Assembly (NCBI RefSeq): GCF_000002425.4 | Contig: NC_037254.1 | Span: forward strand, 19,028,880 to 19,092,879 | Source of the DNA: Physcomitrium patens | Lineage: Eukaryota > Streptophyta > Bryopsida > Funariales > Funariaceae | Direction of reading: 5' to 3' | DNA: 64,000 nucleotides | Shown here: in pieces, positions 1-14,790 of the stretch | Position numbering within the stretch: the stretch's first letter is position 1 | Layout of the letters: the number at the start of each line of letters is the position of its first letter | Position numbers and translations under genes: made by a program | The notes under the pieces: generated by a model | Databases searched by the model: none | What the model was told of the DNA's origin: nothing | What the model saw: only the letters and a program-made list of their open reading frames with translations

Positions 1-3000
1 TAGTTAGAATATATACTCTTCCTCAAGGCACAACCAACTCAGTTGTGCATATGATGAACGTGATGAATAAGATATTGAGAGATTTTATTCTTGAGAAGAC
101 TATGGCTTTTTTAGATGATGTTCCTGTAAAGGGGTTCAAAAAAGAAGACAAGGATGAAGCTTTAGATAAGACGAGGTGTCACAAGTATGTTGCTGATCAT
201 ATATAAGATTGTAAAAAAATATTGATTCAACTTGGAGAAGTTCATCTTATATTATCGGGTAAAAAATCTATATTTGGAGTACAAGTGGTTGTGATTGTTG
301 GACATTTATGTGGATTTTATGGAAGAAAATCAGATCCAACTAAGGTTGATGCAATTGGAAGAATGAAAGAAGATTGTAGTTCTTTAACAGAGGTTTGCAG
401 GTTTTTAGGTGCATGTGTATTTTATCGTATTTGGATTCTTCATTATGCTTACATAGCTGATCCATTGTATGAACTGTTATGCAAGGGCTATCAATTTAAA
501 TGGAAAAAAAAGCATGTTAAAGTAGTGCAAAGATTGAAGAAATTATTGACATTACCTCCAATATTGAGAAAAGTTGATTATAAGTACAATAGGCCAGTGA
601 TTTTTACTGTAGATACTAGTCCGATTGCCATTGGATGGGCTGTAGGTTAAAATGACTCAAATGGGCACAGATTTGTAGTATAATTTGGAGCTAAAGTTTT
701 AAGTACTCTCCAATGTGCATATTCATAGGTGAAAAGAGAACTATGGAGAGTTGTTTGAGCTATGAAAGTTGAAAAGGATTATTTGATTGGAGCTATGGTG
801 GTAATTGAAATAGATTTTTTTACCTTTACTTGAAATGATTATCAATTGTACAACACCAGATATTGCAATGTTGAGATGGATTCCTTATATCAAATTTCTA
901 AATCCAAAATTTAGACATGTTGTAGGAAAAGACAATCCGATAGCACATATATTATCTTGAGTAGTATATGAAAGAGAAGATGAGATGGTTGAAGATATTA
1001 ATGATGTTTGAACAAAATTCTATTCAGTATCAAATCTTAATAAGGAAGATAAGATGTTTTTTGAAGAGCTTTGCAAAGGAGAATTAATAGAAATTGGTCT
1101 TTATTTGAATACCTTAACTAAATAATAAAATTGGTTCATAGAAAAAATTAATCAAATAAGAAAAAAGACATGGATTTTTACTTCAAGAAAGGTTTTTATG
1201 GAAGAAACCAAAGGAAGGAATTGAAATGCCAAGACAAGCACTAGGTACCAAAGATGATCAATAAAGACTACTCAAAGAGATTTATAAGAGTCTATGGACG
1301 GGACATAGAAGAATTTAGTCTACTTTTGCTAAAATAAAGGAACTATATTTGTGGAAGAATATGTATTGAGATGTAACTTTGTTTGTAGAATCTTATGTAA
1401 CTTGTCAAATGTATTTAAATATATGACATCGAGATGGATTACATCCGACATATCCTTTAGCTATTCATTTTAAATGGACTATGGATTTGATTATTATGCC
1501 AATAGGATTATGGCAAATGAAATATTTAGTTTTGGTTCGTGAAGATTTATCAAACTAAATAGAAGGCAAGGTACTAAGAACGAAGTCCACAGAGAAAATT
1601 TGTAGGTTTTTACTTGAGGAAGTTTTCTATCGCTATGGATATGTGGAAAATATTACTACAGATCATGGAAAATTAGATGCAGATGAAGCTTGTGATTTTT
1701 TTAAGAGATATGGGATCAAATTATTATTAATTATTGCTTATAATCCAGAGGAGAATGCAAAGAGTGAACGTGGACATCCACCAATTATAAAAGCCTTAGT
1801 TAAAGCTTGCAATAGAAGAGTGAGAGAATGGCCTCGACTTCTACTTTATGCATTATGGGCTAATCAAATAACATATAGTTTAGAGATAGAATATATGACA
1901 GGTCAAAAACTAATTATACCAATTAAAAAAAATGTACCAACTTGGAGTATGCTACCATGGAAAGATGGATTAACGAGGGAGGAATTGTTATCTATTAGAA
2001 TTCGAAAACTTGAACAAAGATTAGAAGATGTGGAACTAGCATTAAAAAGGTTATAAAAGGAAAGATTAGGAAATAAGACTTGATTTGATAAGCAACATTG
2101 ATTGAAGCCTAGAGCAATTGAAGAAGGTGATTGGGTACTTGTTTATGATAGAAGTTTGGATAACCAACATAGTGCTTTGCGGAAGTTCTCAAAATGTTGG
2201 TTTGGACCATATGTAGTAGTATCAGTTTATAATAATTACACATATTCATTAAAGGAGTTAAACGGTACGAGATTGAAAATACCTATTACAGGGAAGCAAG
2301 TGAAGATTTTTAAAAGACGAGATAGAGAAATCAATATGGAGAATCATGCTGAAGATATCGATGTTATTGAAGAAGACAATTATTTTGAAGAGCATGATGA
2401 AAATAGAAATGAAGGATTTGATAAAGAAAATAAAGAGATGGTGTGATGCCAATAATGACATATGGTTCATTTGGCGCATGCCGAAGGATGTACAAGTTAA
2501 GAAGGAAAGGATGACATGATATAATATGACGACATAGTGAAATTATAATCAAAATTGAATTTCTAATTAATATCTAATTATCTTAGTTCAATTATAATTT
2601 GAGGTATGTAAATATAACTTTTATAAAAGCCTCTTAGATTATTTTCTTATCTTAATAGTTACTAAGTTGAAGATTAGTTAGTAATTTTACCTTCTAAGTT
2701 GTAGAGACTCTTCTACTACCTTAGAAAGACCATAAATTAATAAAATCAAGTTAGAAGTGATAGATAATTAGTAAAGTTGGTACTAGAATTAAGTTAAGAA
2801 TAGGATTGGGCTAAAAAATCCTTAGGATAGATTAGATTGATACCCGGGGATCGACCATTTGTGAGATAGGATTAAAATCAAATCTCTAGCAACTAAAACA
2901 ATGGCCTAGGGCAAAATAGGGACTTATTTGAAGATCAGAGGATAGGATTGGAGAGGTAGCTTGAATTTTTTTTCAAAAGCATAAGGATTGTTTTTAGAGG

Positions 3001-3832
3001 ATTTTTGACAACTTAGCAATTTTTATTCAAAATTAGGGTTTGTATTGGTGATTTGGATTTTATATAATATAATTAGGGCTAGCAATTTTGGCTAGCTTGT
3101 ATAATTAGTATAACATCTATGGTTAAAAATTTGACATTATTTGGATTATTGGGTGTACTAAGTGTATACAAAATTTTGTCATAATTTAATGGTGTGATTT
3201 AGAGATATCTGGTTTTTAGCACAAGAGGGTTTTGGAAGTTGGCAATTTAAGGTTGGGTAGGGTTTTTGTGATATCTAGAGATCTATCAATTAGATAAAGG
3301 TGAAATTTGGCATAGTGTTGAAGGACTTAAAGATCAAGATGCACACTAATTTTGAGTCAAAGTTAATGGTTGAAAAAGGAGAAATCACTACTAGAATTTG
3401 TGCTTCACTTTTCAAGTTGACAGCCGAGTGACATTAGTGCTACTTTTGAAGGTTTTCTCACAATTTGTGAGTTGGATTGGGCTAAAAATTCTTGAGTTTA
3501 TAGAAGACTTACATTGACAATTGCATGCAAAATTTTACATCAAGTGGACGATCAGATTAGATGTTGCAGCTTATTAAAGCTCACTGATTAGGATTGGGAC
3601 TTATAAGAAAAATCTTAATTGCTTATATACGAAAGTAATAAGATAATTGGGATTTATGTATAGTTAAGAATACTAAGAAGAGTTGTTTTTGGCACTTTTG
3701 AATTGAAATTCAGATTATATTCATCTCGTATGAGTGAAATCTATTAGGATTTCTTGGATACTTGTGAAACACAACCTCACCTTCAACAGTTGTGTACCTA
3801 GTACATTTCCAAGCAAGACAACACATAATACA
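1..3832 (+). mobile_element. Ty3/gypsy element, family A, 3' part, decayed
   Basis: This is the 3' part of an LTR retrotransposon whose 5' part lies outside the window. Going rightwards one sees the end of reverse transcriptase and RNase H (about 222-650, including FTVDTSPIAIGWAVG), an integrase core (about 1370-1920, with ITTDHGKLDADEACDFF and a PEENAKSERGH stretch), and an integrase tail (2102-2446, GDWVLVYD then KFSKCWFGPYVVVS) that ends in an acidic stretch. No chromodomain is visible, which separates it from the chromovirus family to its right. A putative 3' LTR follows. It is an old fossil with many breaks. Family placement as Ty3/gypsy rests on gene order (RT, RNase H, integrase) and motif style. 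Confidence 0.75.
2444..3832 (+). repeat. putative 3' LTR of family A
   Basis: This AT-rich, gene-free stretch follows the family A integrase tail. It begins with TG just after a purine-rich run (about 2426-2443) that could be the polypurine tract, and ends in TAATACA where homology to the next chromovirus copy begins. The same terminal motif, and a similar internal stretch near 2846-2910, recur in the inserted element at 18066-20221, which supports a shared LTR family. The start is less certain than the end. Confidence 0.5.
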
Positions 3833-6800
3833 ACAACGCTCCTTTTAACTTTGCCTTCATTATTGTATGTAGCTCTCATAAATAATTTGTCAAATCTTTT
3901 GTCATAAGATTATCAACTTTTGAAAAGTTAAAAGTATGAAGTTGTAAATGATAATAGTAATTAGTAAAGAAAGATGTTTATTGAGTGGAAGAATGTATCA
4001 AATTATTGCATGCAAATTCTACTATTGATATAAGATTTGTCTAATTATCTTGATGAGAATTGATAGTACATTTTAAATATTGCTCCAAAACTTGATTTAT
4101 CCTTTCTATTTGTAAATCAAATTGAGGATAAAAGATCAAAGAAAGCTTTTATATCCACCTTTAAAATCTTAAACGGATTCTCTTAAATCTTGATATAAAT
4201 TGAGTCCTTCTATTCGATATAATATCTTTAAGAAATTTGTATTAACAATAGATGTTAGTAAAAAAAACTTAAATATTTTTTCATTTATGATAGATTTTGT
4301 ACATAATACAAAATATACCATCTTGGTAAAAAGATCTATTAGAACAAATATAAAATCATACAAACTTGAAATAGAAAGATCCATGATAAAATCCATAGAA
4401 ATAAAAGTCCATGATTTTTCCGAAATAGGTAATGGCTAAAGAAGTCTATAAGGTCAATGGCAAGGAGTTTTGGATCTTAAAAAAATATTACATGATTGTA
4501 AAAAGAAGTCTTTGACTACCTTCCATATTTGAAGCCATTAAAAATCTCTTCGTATTAGCTCCAAAGTCTTATTGTATTTAAAATGTCTAGCTGCTACAAA
4601 ATTATGATGAGCTTGAAAAAAACATAATTATACCTCACCTTTTGAAATGTATAATTGTCCCTCAAAATAGATTAGATTGTTCTTGAATTTAAACTTGAAA
4701 GTATCATAAAATTTAAAAGAACTATTCTTGATATTATCAATAAGAAGATTAGAAAACATACTTGATTGAATTTACTTGACAAAAGTTGAATCAAAAGTCA
4801 ATGAAAATGCTCTAAAAATTCTAATAATAAAAATGACAAAGGTTTAATCAATAGTCAAAAGTAAAAATACTCCAACTTTAAGAGAATTGTCCTTTTTTCA
4901 TCAAAAAATGCATCTCTTTCTTTTAATGTAAGATAAGAATGTCTAAAAATATATTCAATAAACCTTGTTGTGTTTTGGATTGATAAGTGAACTTGAAATC
5001 AAATCTTGATAAAAACATGCTCCAATTCAAAATATAATTTTCTATTCATCTCTTCTTTTAATACGTACTTGATCATATGCTCCTTGTAGATTTATTTTTA
5101 TATAGACCTTTTCTTGATTGAGTTCATCAAAAAGTTATGAAATCAAAGATAGACAATATTCATTATTATTAGTGATCTTGTCGAGTCCTCAATAGTCCAT
5201 ACATATGTGCAAAGAACCATCTTTTTTCTTCATAAATTAGATAGGAGCCTCAATTGGAGATTTAGAATAGTGTATGAAGTTCTTAGCCAAATTTTCATTA
5301 ATATATTCTTTAAGTGCAAGCAAATCATTTTGTGATTAGCTATACATTGGTCTAAATGGTGGTTGAGCTCTTTTATGAAGATTAATATATAAATCATAAA
5401 GATGATATTTTTGAAGAATATTTGTATTTTTGTTTTAAAAAACGTCTTAAAAATCTTGATATTGGCTAGGAATACCACTTGATATCTTCGTACTATCAAA
5501 AATAGGCATGGCATATACAACAAAAGATAAAAAAAAAAAAATCACCATGCATAAAAGCTTGTACATCTATCAATAAGGATTTGGATGTACTAAACTTATA
5601 TATTTCAACTTGACATACGGTTTTTTTTATTAAACTACAAAAAAAGTCAATGTTACAAGAAATCAAATTTATTTGAGAATTATATTTTTTTAATCATTAT
5701 AATTATAAAATAACTAGATAGAAAGGAGATCTTATCACATTAAATATTAATGTGCTACAATAATCTTTAATTACTACATCTAAAAGAACAATTTCATGAA
5801 TAACATCTCGAAAAGATAAAAAATAACCATCTATGATGTCTACATGTAGGGATTTAGTTTTCTTGACTAAAAAAATTTCTTATTTTTTGACAAAGTCTTC
5901 ATCTATAAAACAAGCTGAGGCTCTTGAATCTAATAATATAAAGACTTTATGATTTTTAGGTCCTTAACTCCCATTATTATAAAACAAGGTGAAAGATTGG
6001 AAGAAAAAACATGACCTTTATTAGATGTTGTGTATGATTCTAGCCACAAGATTCTTATTGTAGCTAATAAAATTTATTTTTTGATACATCATCTTCTTTG
6101 GCAATTATGCTCTTCATTTTATAATTACATTGCTTCTTTAGATTCAAATAATTATGTGATTGCATTGCTTTTTTGATTCAAATAATCAATTGTTTCATAT
6201 AATAGCTTAAGCAATAAATTATTCCAAGGATTTTGCCTTTGATATTGTCAACAACAAATCTTTGATATTATCCTTCAATTCTTATCAAAATTGATTGATA
6301 AGGACTTTGCCATTTCAGTCCATATCGCAAGTCATATTTTGGAATTTAACAATATATATAGTGGTTAACTATGATTCTTATCATAAAGATAATAGATTGG
6401 TCTTTGTTATCTTCCTTGATCACTTTTTTCAAATATAGCCATTAACACTTCTAGGAATAAATTCAAATTATAAAAGAGTCGCAAATCTTTTTTTATTAAA
6501 AGTACAAACTAAGAAAAAGCACTTCTTGGTAGAAGTACACCTATGAATCCAACTTGAGTAAATCCATGAGAGTATTAGAAAAAATGCAATCTGAAATGGA
6601 CCTTAGCTTGTTGCAGAAATCCTTGACGTTTTGATCTTGTTTTATGAAACTTCTCAAGTATATTAATCTATATCCTTGTTGTACTTATAGAGGCAAAACT
6701 TCTTTGATTTGGTTGTGAGGTTGATTTACTTACTTTTTTTAATAGCATAACTTCTTGTCATAGATTCTAAACTTCTTCTATAGATATAAGATTAATATTT

Positions 6801-7667
6801 TCATATTTGGCACTAATGATGTATAAAAATTTTACTCCAAGATTGTTGACAAGTGTCTTTTGCAAATTTATTCTTACTTCTAATAAATGTAGCATCTATG
6901 ATTTTTTCTTTCATTTTAATAACTTAAAAAAATTATATATTAAATTAAAAGAAAGAAATCTGCAACCTCTAATTATTGAATAAATTTTTTTATAAAGAAG
7001 AATAATATGCTCTTTTTAAAGAAAAAAAAATTATTCAAAAATTGAATAGTTTATTTTAAAAGTAGATAATTTTAAACCTTCAAAATAAAATAATAAAAGT
7101 GGAATAATCTACTTACTTCTTAAACAAGATAAGAACAATAAGTTAGAACTCTTGTCAAATTGTAAAGGATATAAACCTCAAAGAACTAAAATATCAATAT
7201 ACTCTTATATGACTCAAAGTTCATATAGTATTAAACTAGAATGGCTATTGCCAAAGACGAAAAGATTAAAAAGTCTTGAAACAAGACTAAATACTAAAAA
7301 AACATTGATAACAGTGAAGAAGGCTTCGCTCTTGCGTCTACACATATTTTTAACTATGAGCTACATGGCAATGTCTTATAGACCTCTAAAATGTATTAAC
7401 TTTATAAGACATGTATTTTAACTTGTAATAAAAATTTTCTATATATATGCCATATAATTAACTTATTCTACAAACTACCAATATATAATTAACTTATTGA
7501 ATAAGTTTCTAACCTACTAATCAATTATAATTACATATAAACTCAAATTAGCACTTATAAAGTTTTTAACAAGCTTTTATAAAAGATATTATGAATTAAA
7601 TTTATTTTTATTTATTTCTACTTAATCATATATGTAAATATTAAGATAAATATGTATATCAATGATA
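3833..7667 (-). mobile_element. chromovirus copy 1, old, minus strand
   Basis: The sequence follows, block by block, the minus-strand chromovirus at 36925-43205: integrase (3840-4620), the region around the integrase/RNase H junction (4620-5030), reverse transcriptase start (5030-5530), protease (5640-6000), gag with zinc-knuckle area (6050-6900), leader, then an LTR (7161-7667). It is strongly AT-shifted, with many breaks and some missing parts; no long reading frame remains. Its left end abuts the family A LTR. The order integrase to LTR, read rightwards, fixes the minus orientation. Confidence 0.8.
7161..7667 (-). repeat. LTR of chromovirus copy 1
   Basis: It aligns over its whole length with the young LTRs at 36925 and 42653, including the block GAATGGCTATTGCC (near 7240), the GAAGAAGGCTTC block near the promoter, and the terminal region. 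Just outside it, 7148-7158 reads ACTCTTGTCAA, the same 11 bases found at the corresponding place in the young minus-strand copy; this is the putative primer site. Confidence 0.75.
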
Positions 7668-9603
7668 AAATATTTTAAATAAAATTTATAGAAATAAAAG
7701 ACTACAATTATTTTTAAATAGATAATAACTAAAAAAATTCATAAGATGAATGATAAGGAGTTTTTGACTATAAACAAACATCATATGATTTTACAAAGTC
7801 TTTGACTACCTTCTATATTTAAAGTTATAAAATATTTGTGAATATTAAGTCAAAAATCTTGTTGTATCTAAAATCTTCTATTGCTAGAAAGTCATGATAA
7901 GCTTAAAGAACAAATAATTGTCTCTTGAAATAAAATAGATTATTTTTAAACTTAAAATTAAAATTAAAATGATATTAAAAAGAATTATTTTTAATATCAT
8001 AAACAAGAAGATTAGAGGACATACTTAATTGAACTTGCTTAAGAAAGATTGAATCAATAGTCAATGTTGATTTCATTATTTACAAATAAAAATACTCCAA
8101 TTTTTTAAAAATCATTCTTTATTAATTAATAATTATATTTTCTTCTTTTAGGATAAGATAAAAATTTCTAAAAATGATATGTGATATTTTGTTTTCATCA
8201 ATAAGTATTTTTAAAATCAAATTTTAATAAAGACATGTTTGATTGGACTTGGTGACAATTTAAAACATGTTTTGCTATGAAATATCCAAAGTTCTTATGA
8301 TCCATATATGTAGTGACTAAATTAGAAGCACCTTCTAGATAATAAGATTATTTTTGAAATAAATCCATAATAGCAAGCAATTCTTTGCTGTCGATCTTGT
8401 AGTTAATTTTGGCTACTATATTACTTTTTGAATAGAAAACTATTGGGATGAGCTTGTCATGTGCTCTTATTTGTAAAAACATCATATCTATATCAAAGTC
8501 TATTGTGTCTATTTTTATAATGAATACCTAAAAAAAATCAATACGATATAAGATTGATGCAAAAATAAAAGCTATCTTTAAAGTTTGAGAAGATACTTGA
8601 GCTTCTTTGCTCCAATCAAATTTATCTTTAGATGACAAATGTGTAAGGAAAGCTAAAACTTGAAAAAAAAAAGTAATAGAGATTTGGTAATAATTGATAA
8701 ATCTTAAAAATCATTGAAAATCGCTTATTTTTTTTGAAACCTTCTAATCTATGATAATTTGGATCTTTCTAAAATCCATCATAAAACTATCATTTGAAAT
8801 GATATATCCTAAAAATTCCACTTGAATAGTGTGAAATGTAAACTTTTCTATCTTAGAATATAATCCTACATTTCTATATTTTTGTAATAAATGACAAACA
8901 TAAGTTCATATTCTTTTGTCTTTTTAGAATTGATTAAGTTTTCATTTAGATATTAGACAAAAAAATCAATAAAAAATTCTTTAAAAAAATCATTCATCAT
9001 ATACTAAAAAAAATAGATATATTTATGCATCCAAAAGGTATGACATTATATTCAAAATATCTATATCTAATTTGAAATGTAGTCTTTCATTTATCTCCTT
9101 GTTTGATGTAGATCAGATTGTATGTTCTTCATAGATCTATTATTTTATAGATCTTTGCTTAATTGAGTTAATTAAAGAGTCATGAAATCACAGATAAAGG
9201 ATATGTATTCTTGATGATAATCTAGTTAAGTCCTTATTAGTCTACATACATCTATAATGATTTTTTTTCTTTATAAATATTATAGAAGATCTTATTCTAG
9301 ATTTTAAATGGCGCATGAAGTTTTTAGCTAAAATTTCATCTATATACTCTTTAAGTATAGCCAATTCATTTTGCGATAGGCTATTGATTAATTTAAATGG
9401 TGGTTGAGATCATTCTTGAAGAGTAATAGAATAATCATACAAATGGTGCTTTGAAAAGATATATGTATTTTTCTTTTCGAAAATATCTTAATAAACTTAA
9501 TACTATTTTTTAATATTACTTATAGTCTTTTTATCATTCAAAAAGTATATAACATATATAACAAAAGATGATCCTTCTTTTGCAGTATGCATGAAAGTTC
9601 TAA

Positions 9604-10135
9604 TATAACAGGGTATAGATAAGATAATTATATATATAATTAGAACCATAGAAGTTTCTAGAATTGAAGTTGGATTAGTGGACCATGTAAGATCCATCGT
9701 AAAATATTCTAGAAAGAATTTAGGATAGTTATTTAGATAAGACTCGACATAGAATCTTCTAGAAGAAAGCTTAGAATGGTTATCTAAGTGGGCCCTATCA
9801 CGGAAACTTTTAAAAAAAGTGTTTAAAGTAGTTATTTCGGATAGATCTATCACCTAAGAACATTCTAGAAAATCTAAGGTAGTAAGACAAGATATAAATA
9901 GGACTAGCCAAGGTATGGCTTCGGATCCTTTGTCTTAGTAAAGTTTGATTCTACATCTTTCTATTCAAATCTATTCTGTATTATTTCTATTTGCTCAGTT
10001 TTGTCTTTTATGTCCTATTTTAATTAATTTTATTCAGTTTTGTTCTAGTTTGTTTTATCCTATTTTGTAAGGATGCCTTATGTTGTTTTGGATTGGAAGG
10101 ATCTTAGGTTTTTGAGTTAAGCTAGTCCTTATTCA
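9604..10135 (+). repeat. 5' LTR of family B
   Basis: It pairs with 15917-16469 over its whole length: TATAACA at the start, AGATAAGATAATTATAT, the CTTCTAGAAGAAAGCTTA block, and the T-rich end (TTTTGTCTTTTATGTCC). The ends were probably TGTAACA and TGTTACA before decay, the usual TG...CA form. Confidence 0.8.
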
Positions 10136-10136
10136 T

Positions 10137-10148
10137 TGGTATCAAAGC
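10137..10148 (+). promoter_or_regulatory. primer-binding site, initiator-Met tRNA type
   Basis: TGGTATCAAAGC lies one base inside the 5' LTR of family B. It differs by one base from TGGTATCAGAGC, the sequence complementary to the 3' end of plant initiator methionine tRNA used by many plant gypsy elements. Confidence 0.75.
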
Positions 10149-13100
10149 AAGTGTTAGAGTATTTATTTTTGGTAGCATGTCAATAGACATCATTTAGTCA
10201 AAGGTCAACTATTGTAGTCACATTAAGTATTCTATTGAAGCTATCACAAGTTACTCTTAAAAAATCAATTCCAATGTGAGAAGATATTATAATAGTAGAG
10301 TCGAGGAAAGAAATTAAAATATGAGAGATATGGTTTAGCAATCTCAAATGGAGGCTCAAATACAACACCTCTTAGGTCAGATAACTACTTTGCAAGGGCA
10401 AATAGAAGCCTTGAGGACAAGAAAGTCGACATGTGCTAGATTAAAATTGAGTCAGCCTAGTATATACTTTAGAACTTCAAGACAAGAAGATATATGTCAA
10501 TGGCTCTTTAATATGCGACAATACTTCTAACTATTTGGAGCAAATATCATTGAAGGAATTATATATGCAGCCAATTATTTGAGAGATGTGGCAACTATTT
10601 GGTGGCAACATTGAGTTCAAAGTTATGGACTTGAAGATGGATTTTGTGATTGGGAAGAATTTAAAACTGAGTTTGAAAATCAATTTCGGTCCATCAATGT
10701 GAAAAAGATAGCACGTGATCACTTGATAAATCTTATATAAGCTATGTTAGTGCAAGATTTTGTCTCTCGATTCAAGTCCTTATATCTCTAAATTCATAAT
10801 ATTTTAGAGGCAGAGATGATGGATCAATTCCTACAAGATTTGAAATTTAGAGTCCAACAAGAGGTGAAACTAAGAGATTCACAAACATTTGAAGAAGCAA
10901 TTTACAGAGAGGATCAATGCTCTAGATTTTAAAAATTATAGAACACAAACTATAGTACAAAGTCCTATGCCACTATCTAATATTATGGCATAAAAATCAA
11001 CATCAATAAAGATTAATGCCTTACAAAAAATATTGACACTACAAAGATAACAAATATTGGTGCAAAAAGAATTGTATTTCTATTGTCAGGAGTGAGGCCA
11101 TCAAATTGGAGGATGTCCAAAATGTCAAAGTGCAACTATCGGCAAGACAAGGCGAGTTCATAGTCTCAAAACTCATCAAGTCAAAAATGAGTGAAAGCAG
11201 AAAAACAAAACTCTTCAATGAAGGCGCCAAGGACTAGTATTTTATGTAGCTATTGTTTCTCAAAGACAAATGCCATAGCCTTAGTCAACTATATAAAAAG
11301 TCAATTGGCACTTCTAATAGAACTACTCAGAGGACAACCATATTGAATGCTTGTAGATTGTGGTTCTACAAAAAATTACATGTCAAATGAAATTACTAAT
11401 CGGCTTAGAATTAAAACCAAGGAAATAAAAGAAGAAAGTATATACCTTACAGATGACTGAGAGAACATATTGAATGAGACATGTAAAAAAAAAATCTTGA
11501 GATTGATAGACACCTATATCTTAAAAGAGAGATTCAATGTAACAAAGCTAAGGTATGATGTTATCTTTGGTATGCCATAGCTAGAGATGGAAAATAAGGA
11601 AGTTGATTGGATAGCAAGGACAATCTCTTTTAAAGATAGAGGATACAATATGACTCTTTCTACCTCCACATCAAGTAAAGAAAAAAGACAATCTGCAATC
11701 AAAAACTTACTTATAGGAACGACCTTTATAAAGAAGCAACTACAACATGAGCAATTAGTATATATGGTGGTTCCAAATCTTACTTCAATGGTGCAAAATA
11801 TAGCCAAAGGGATACAACGGGCAGAGCAACTTATATGAAAATCATGATATCTTTTCAACCGACCTACATAATAGCATACTTCTTGATTGAGGTGCCTCCT
11901 TTCAAATAGAACTATTGCTTGGAGCCAAATCAACAAGTCAACTAATTTATTGCCTAACACCAAAAGAACTTGAAGAGCTACAAAAGACATTGGAAAAATT
12001 CTTAGAAAAAGGCCTCATTTAGAAAAGCACATCACCATAGAAAGCACATCACCATAGAAAGCACATGTACTCTTTGCACCAAAAAAAGTTGGTGGACTTT
12101 ACACTTGCATTGACTATCGAGGTCTCAATAATTAGATTTTTAAAAATACATATCCACTTCTACACGTAGATGATCTTTTTGACCAACTTCAAAATATAAC
12201 CATCTTTAATAAATTGGATCTTTGAAGTGGATATTGGTAAAAATCTATTACAAAAGAAGATGTGAAAAAGATGGCATTTTATATGTACTATGGATATTTC
12301 AAATAGCTAATTTTATCCTTTGGCCTAATCAATGCTCCAGTCTCTTTCATGAATCACATGAATAGATTGTTTGGAGACCTTTTGGACAAGTGTGTAGTCA
12401 TCTTTATTGATGATATCCTCATATATAGTAAAATTCTTGAAGAACATGAGCAACACTTATGAGATATGGTGTACCAACTGCAAGATAGTTACTTTTATTA
12501 CAAGTAATTAAAATGTGAACTTTGGAAGTCAAAAGTCACCTTTTTGAGGCATGTGGTATCTTATGGAGGTATACATATGGAGCAAGATAAGATAAAAGTA
12601 GTAGAAAATTGGCCAACCCTCAAAGATGCTTCAGAAGTTTGCTCATTTTTAGGCCTTGTTGGATACTATTATCATTTTATTTGGTAATTTGCTCACATTG
12701 TTGCCTCATTGACAAACCTATTAGAGAAGGGTGCTCCATTTGAATGGAAATTGTAGTAGCAAAACGACTTTGATAAGTTCAAAGAGACATTCATTACTAC
12801 TCTAATATAGCAATTGTATGATCCTAATCTTCCTTATACGCTTGACATTGATGCTTCCATCTTTGTTATTGGAGCAATACTTCAATAAGACTTTTGTAGG
12901 AGCTTTTAATCTATGGCATATGAATCACTCAAGCTCAAAAGGACAAAGCTCAATTACTTTGCATATGATCAAAAGCAATTAGCAATTGTACATGCCACAA
13001 AAGTGTAGCAATACTATCTATTGAAAAAACTAATGGTTGTTTGGACTGACTATCAATTGCTATATGATTTGTATCTAGAAAATATGAAATTGCAGCATCA

Positions 13101-13534
13101 TCATTAAAAAGAATCGTTGTAGCTTTTTGATATCTAGCTTGAGTACAAACAATGATGACAACATACTGTGCCAAATAGTTTATCATGGAGATCAGACTTA
13201 AAAGACAAATTAGAAGACAAGGAAAAAGTTGTTACTACTAATAGTATAATTTAGATCTAACCAAAGAGATAGAATAGAAGAAAACTATGCAATGAGATAC
13301 TTATTTTAAGATAGTTAACGATTGATTAAAGATAGGTAATATACAATATCAAGATTACACTCTTAATGAAGGCTTGTTCTATTTCAAGAAGTAAATCTAT
13401 ATACCCAACAATGCTAAACTCCACATGCATATACTTCAAGACATAACATCCCAATATCTGGACATCTAGGACAAGAGAAGATTCTAGAATAGATCTCAAG
13501 GATATGTCAATGTAACTAAGTACCCAACAGAGCG

Positions 13535-14790
13535 TTGTCGGGATAGAGAGGTTTTGCCTCAAGAAAGCGCTGGGCTTCTGGCTGTCACTAATTGCTCAAT
13601 TAAGCTTAAAATAAGGAAACCCTAATTTTATATATATAATTTCTCCTTCTGGGATAATTACACCAAATACTTAAGTCTTAATTAACCAACAACACCCAAA
13701 ATATGGTAGAAGTACTCTAAAACCTTGTATATCCTTGTGTGGAAATTCTCTCGAATCTCAACACGTCATAACTCTTGATCCAACCGTCCAAACAAGATCA
13801 AAATTTACATGAAGTACTAATATGTTGTTATTAATTTGTACAACAAATTTCAACGGCAAATTCGTCGTGGATCTTGAGATATCTTCAAAACCCTAACAAT
13901 CGCTTCAAACCCTAATCTTTATATATCCGCATGCAATTTTCTTCATATCTCACAAACCATAAGTCCAAATGCCACGAAACTTGTATAGATAGCTTTTAAA
14001 CACAAATTTTGAGCCAAAATTTTGTTCGAAAACTCAAGTTATGGCTCCTAACACTACTTTGAATAAAACCACTCACTTACTGCCTTTGATTTGAATGCGT
14101 TGTCTTTAACTCCCTATAACTCCTTCACATAAATTCCAAATGCAAAATTTCCTTCGCAAAAGATGTATGTCTTGAAGTTGCCCTTCCAGCCGCACCTTCC
14201 GATTTCCAAAAGCTTCCGTAAAATTCCTCTTAAACTCAAAAGAGTAACAGTAGGTCTCAAATTGACACCTTAACTTCAAACGGCTATAACTTATTCACCC
14301 TAACTCCAAACCCTATAAAATTTGCACAAAAATTGTAGCCAAAACCCTAAAATTTACAATCCTTGCCCCTGATTTCCTAATGGCTTCTTTGAAGTCGCCG
14401 AAACCCTTATCAAGGTCGTGGGCAGCCTCCTAAAAGGCCATTGGGCATGGATTTCGACCAATGGGGATGAAGATTCTTATTTCTACCTTCATCCAACCAT
14501 GCCTTGGTTTCATCCCTTCCAATTAACCTCCTATTAGTTTAAATCTTCATCTTTAGGCTTCTACCTTCTCCCAAGGCTTCATACTAAACATTTAGGTCCT
14601 ATATATATATATTTAATGTCAAAATCAAAAGAAATAAAGAAACAAAGTAAAGTTTCTTATACCAACTCTTTTTAATTTAATCTACTAGCCACTCTAATAC
14701 ACATCTAGATTTATCAACATATAATATGTTTTAATTAATTTTTACATATTATAAGCATATACAGTACTACAGGGTCTTCTAAACTATTGC
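13535..14790 (-). mobile_element. LTR-like insertion in family B integrase
   Basis: About 1.25 kb that does not belong to the integrase on either side. It is less AT-rich than its surroundings and looks younger. Read on the minus strand it resembles a long plant LTR: AT-rich start, a TATATATATA stretch at 14600-14612, no long reading frame, many short runs on the scheme AAATTTTG. Possible ends are TGTAAC (13512) and TACTACA (14773), but no clean target duplication was found, so the borders are approximate. A solo LTR is the best guess; the family is unknown. Confidence 0.4.

Noticed and set aside
4169-4439. Open stretches on both strands in old chromovirus copy 1
   Set aside because: They are remnants or shadows of the integrase region, not separate genes.
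13614-14360. CCCTAA-like words suggesting interstitial telomere repeats
   Set aside because: They are isolated single units inside an LTR-like insert, not tandem arrays.
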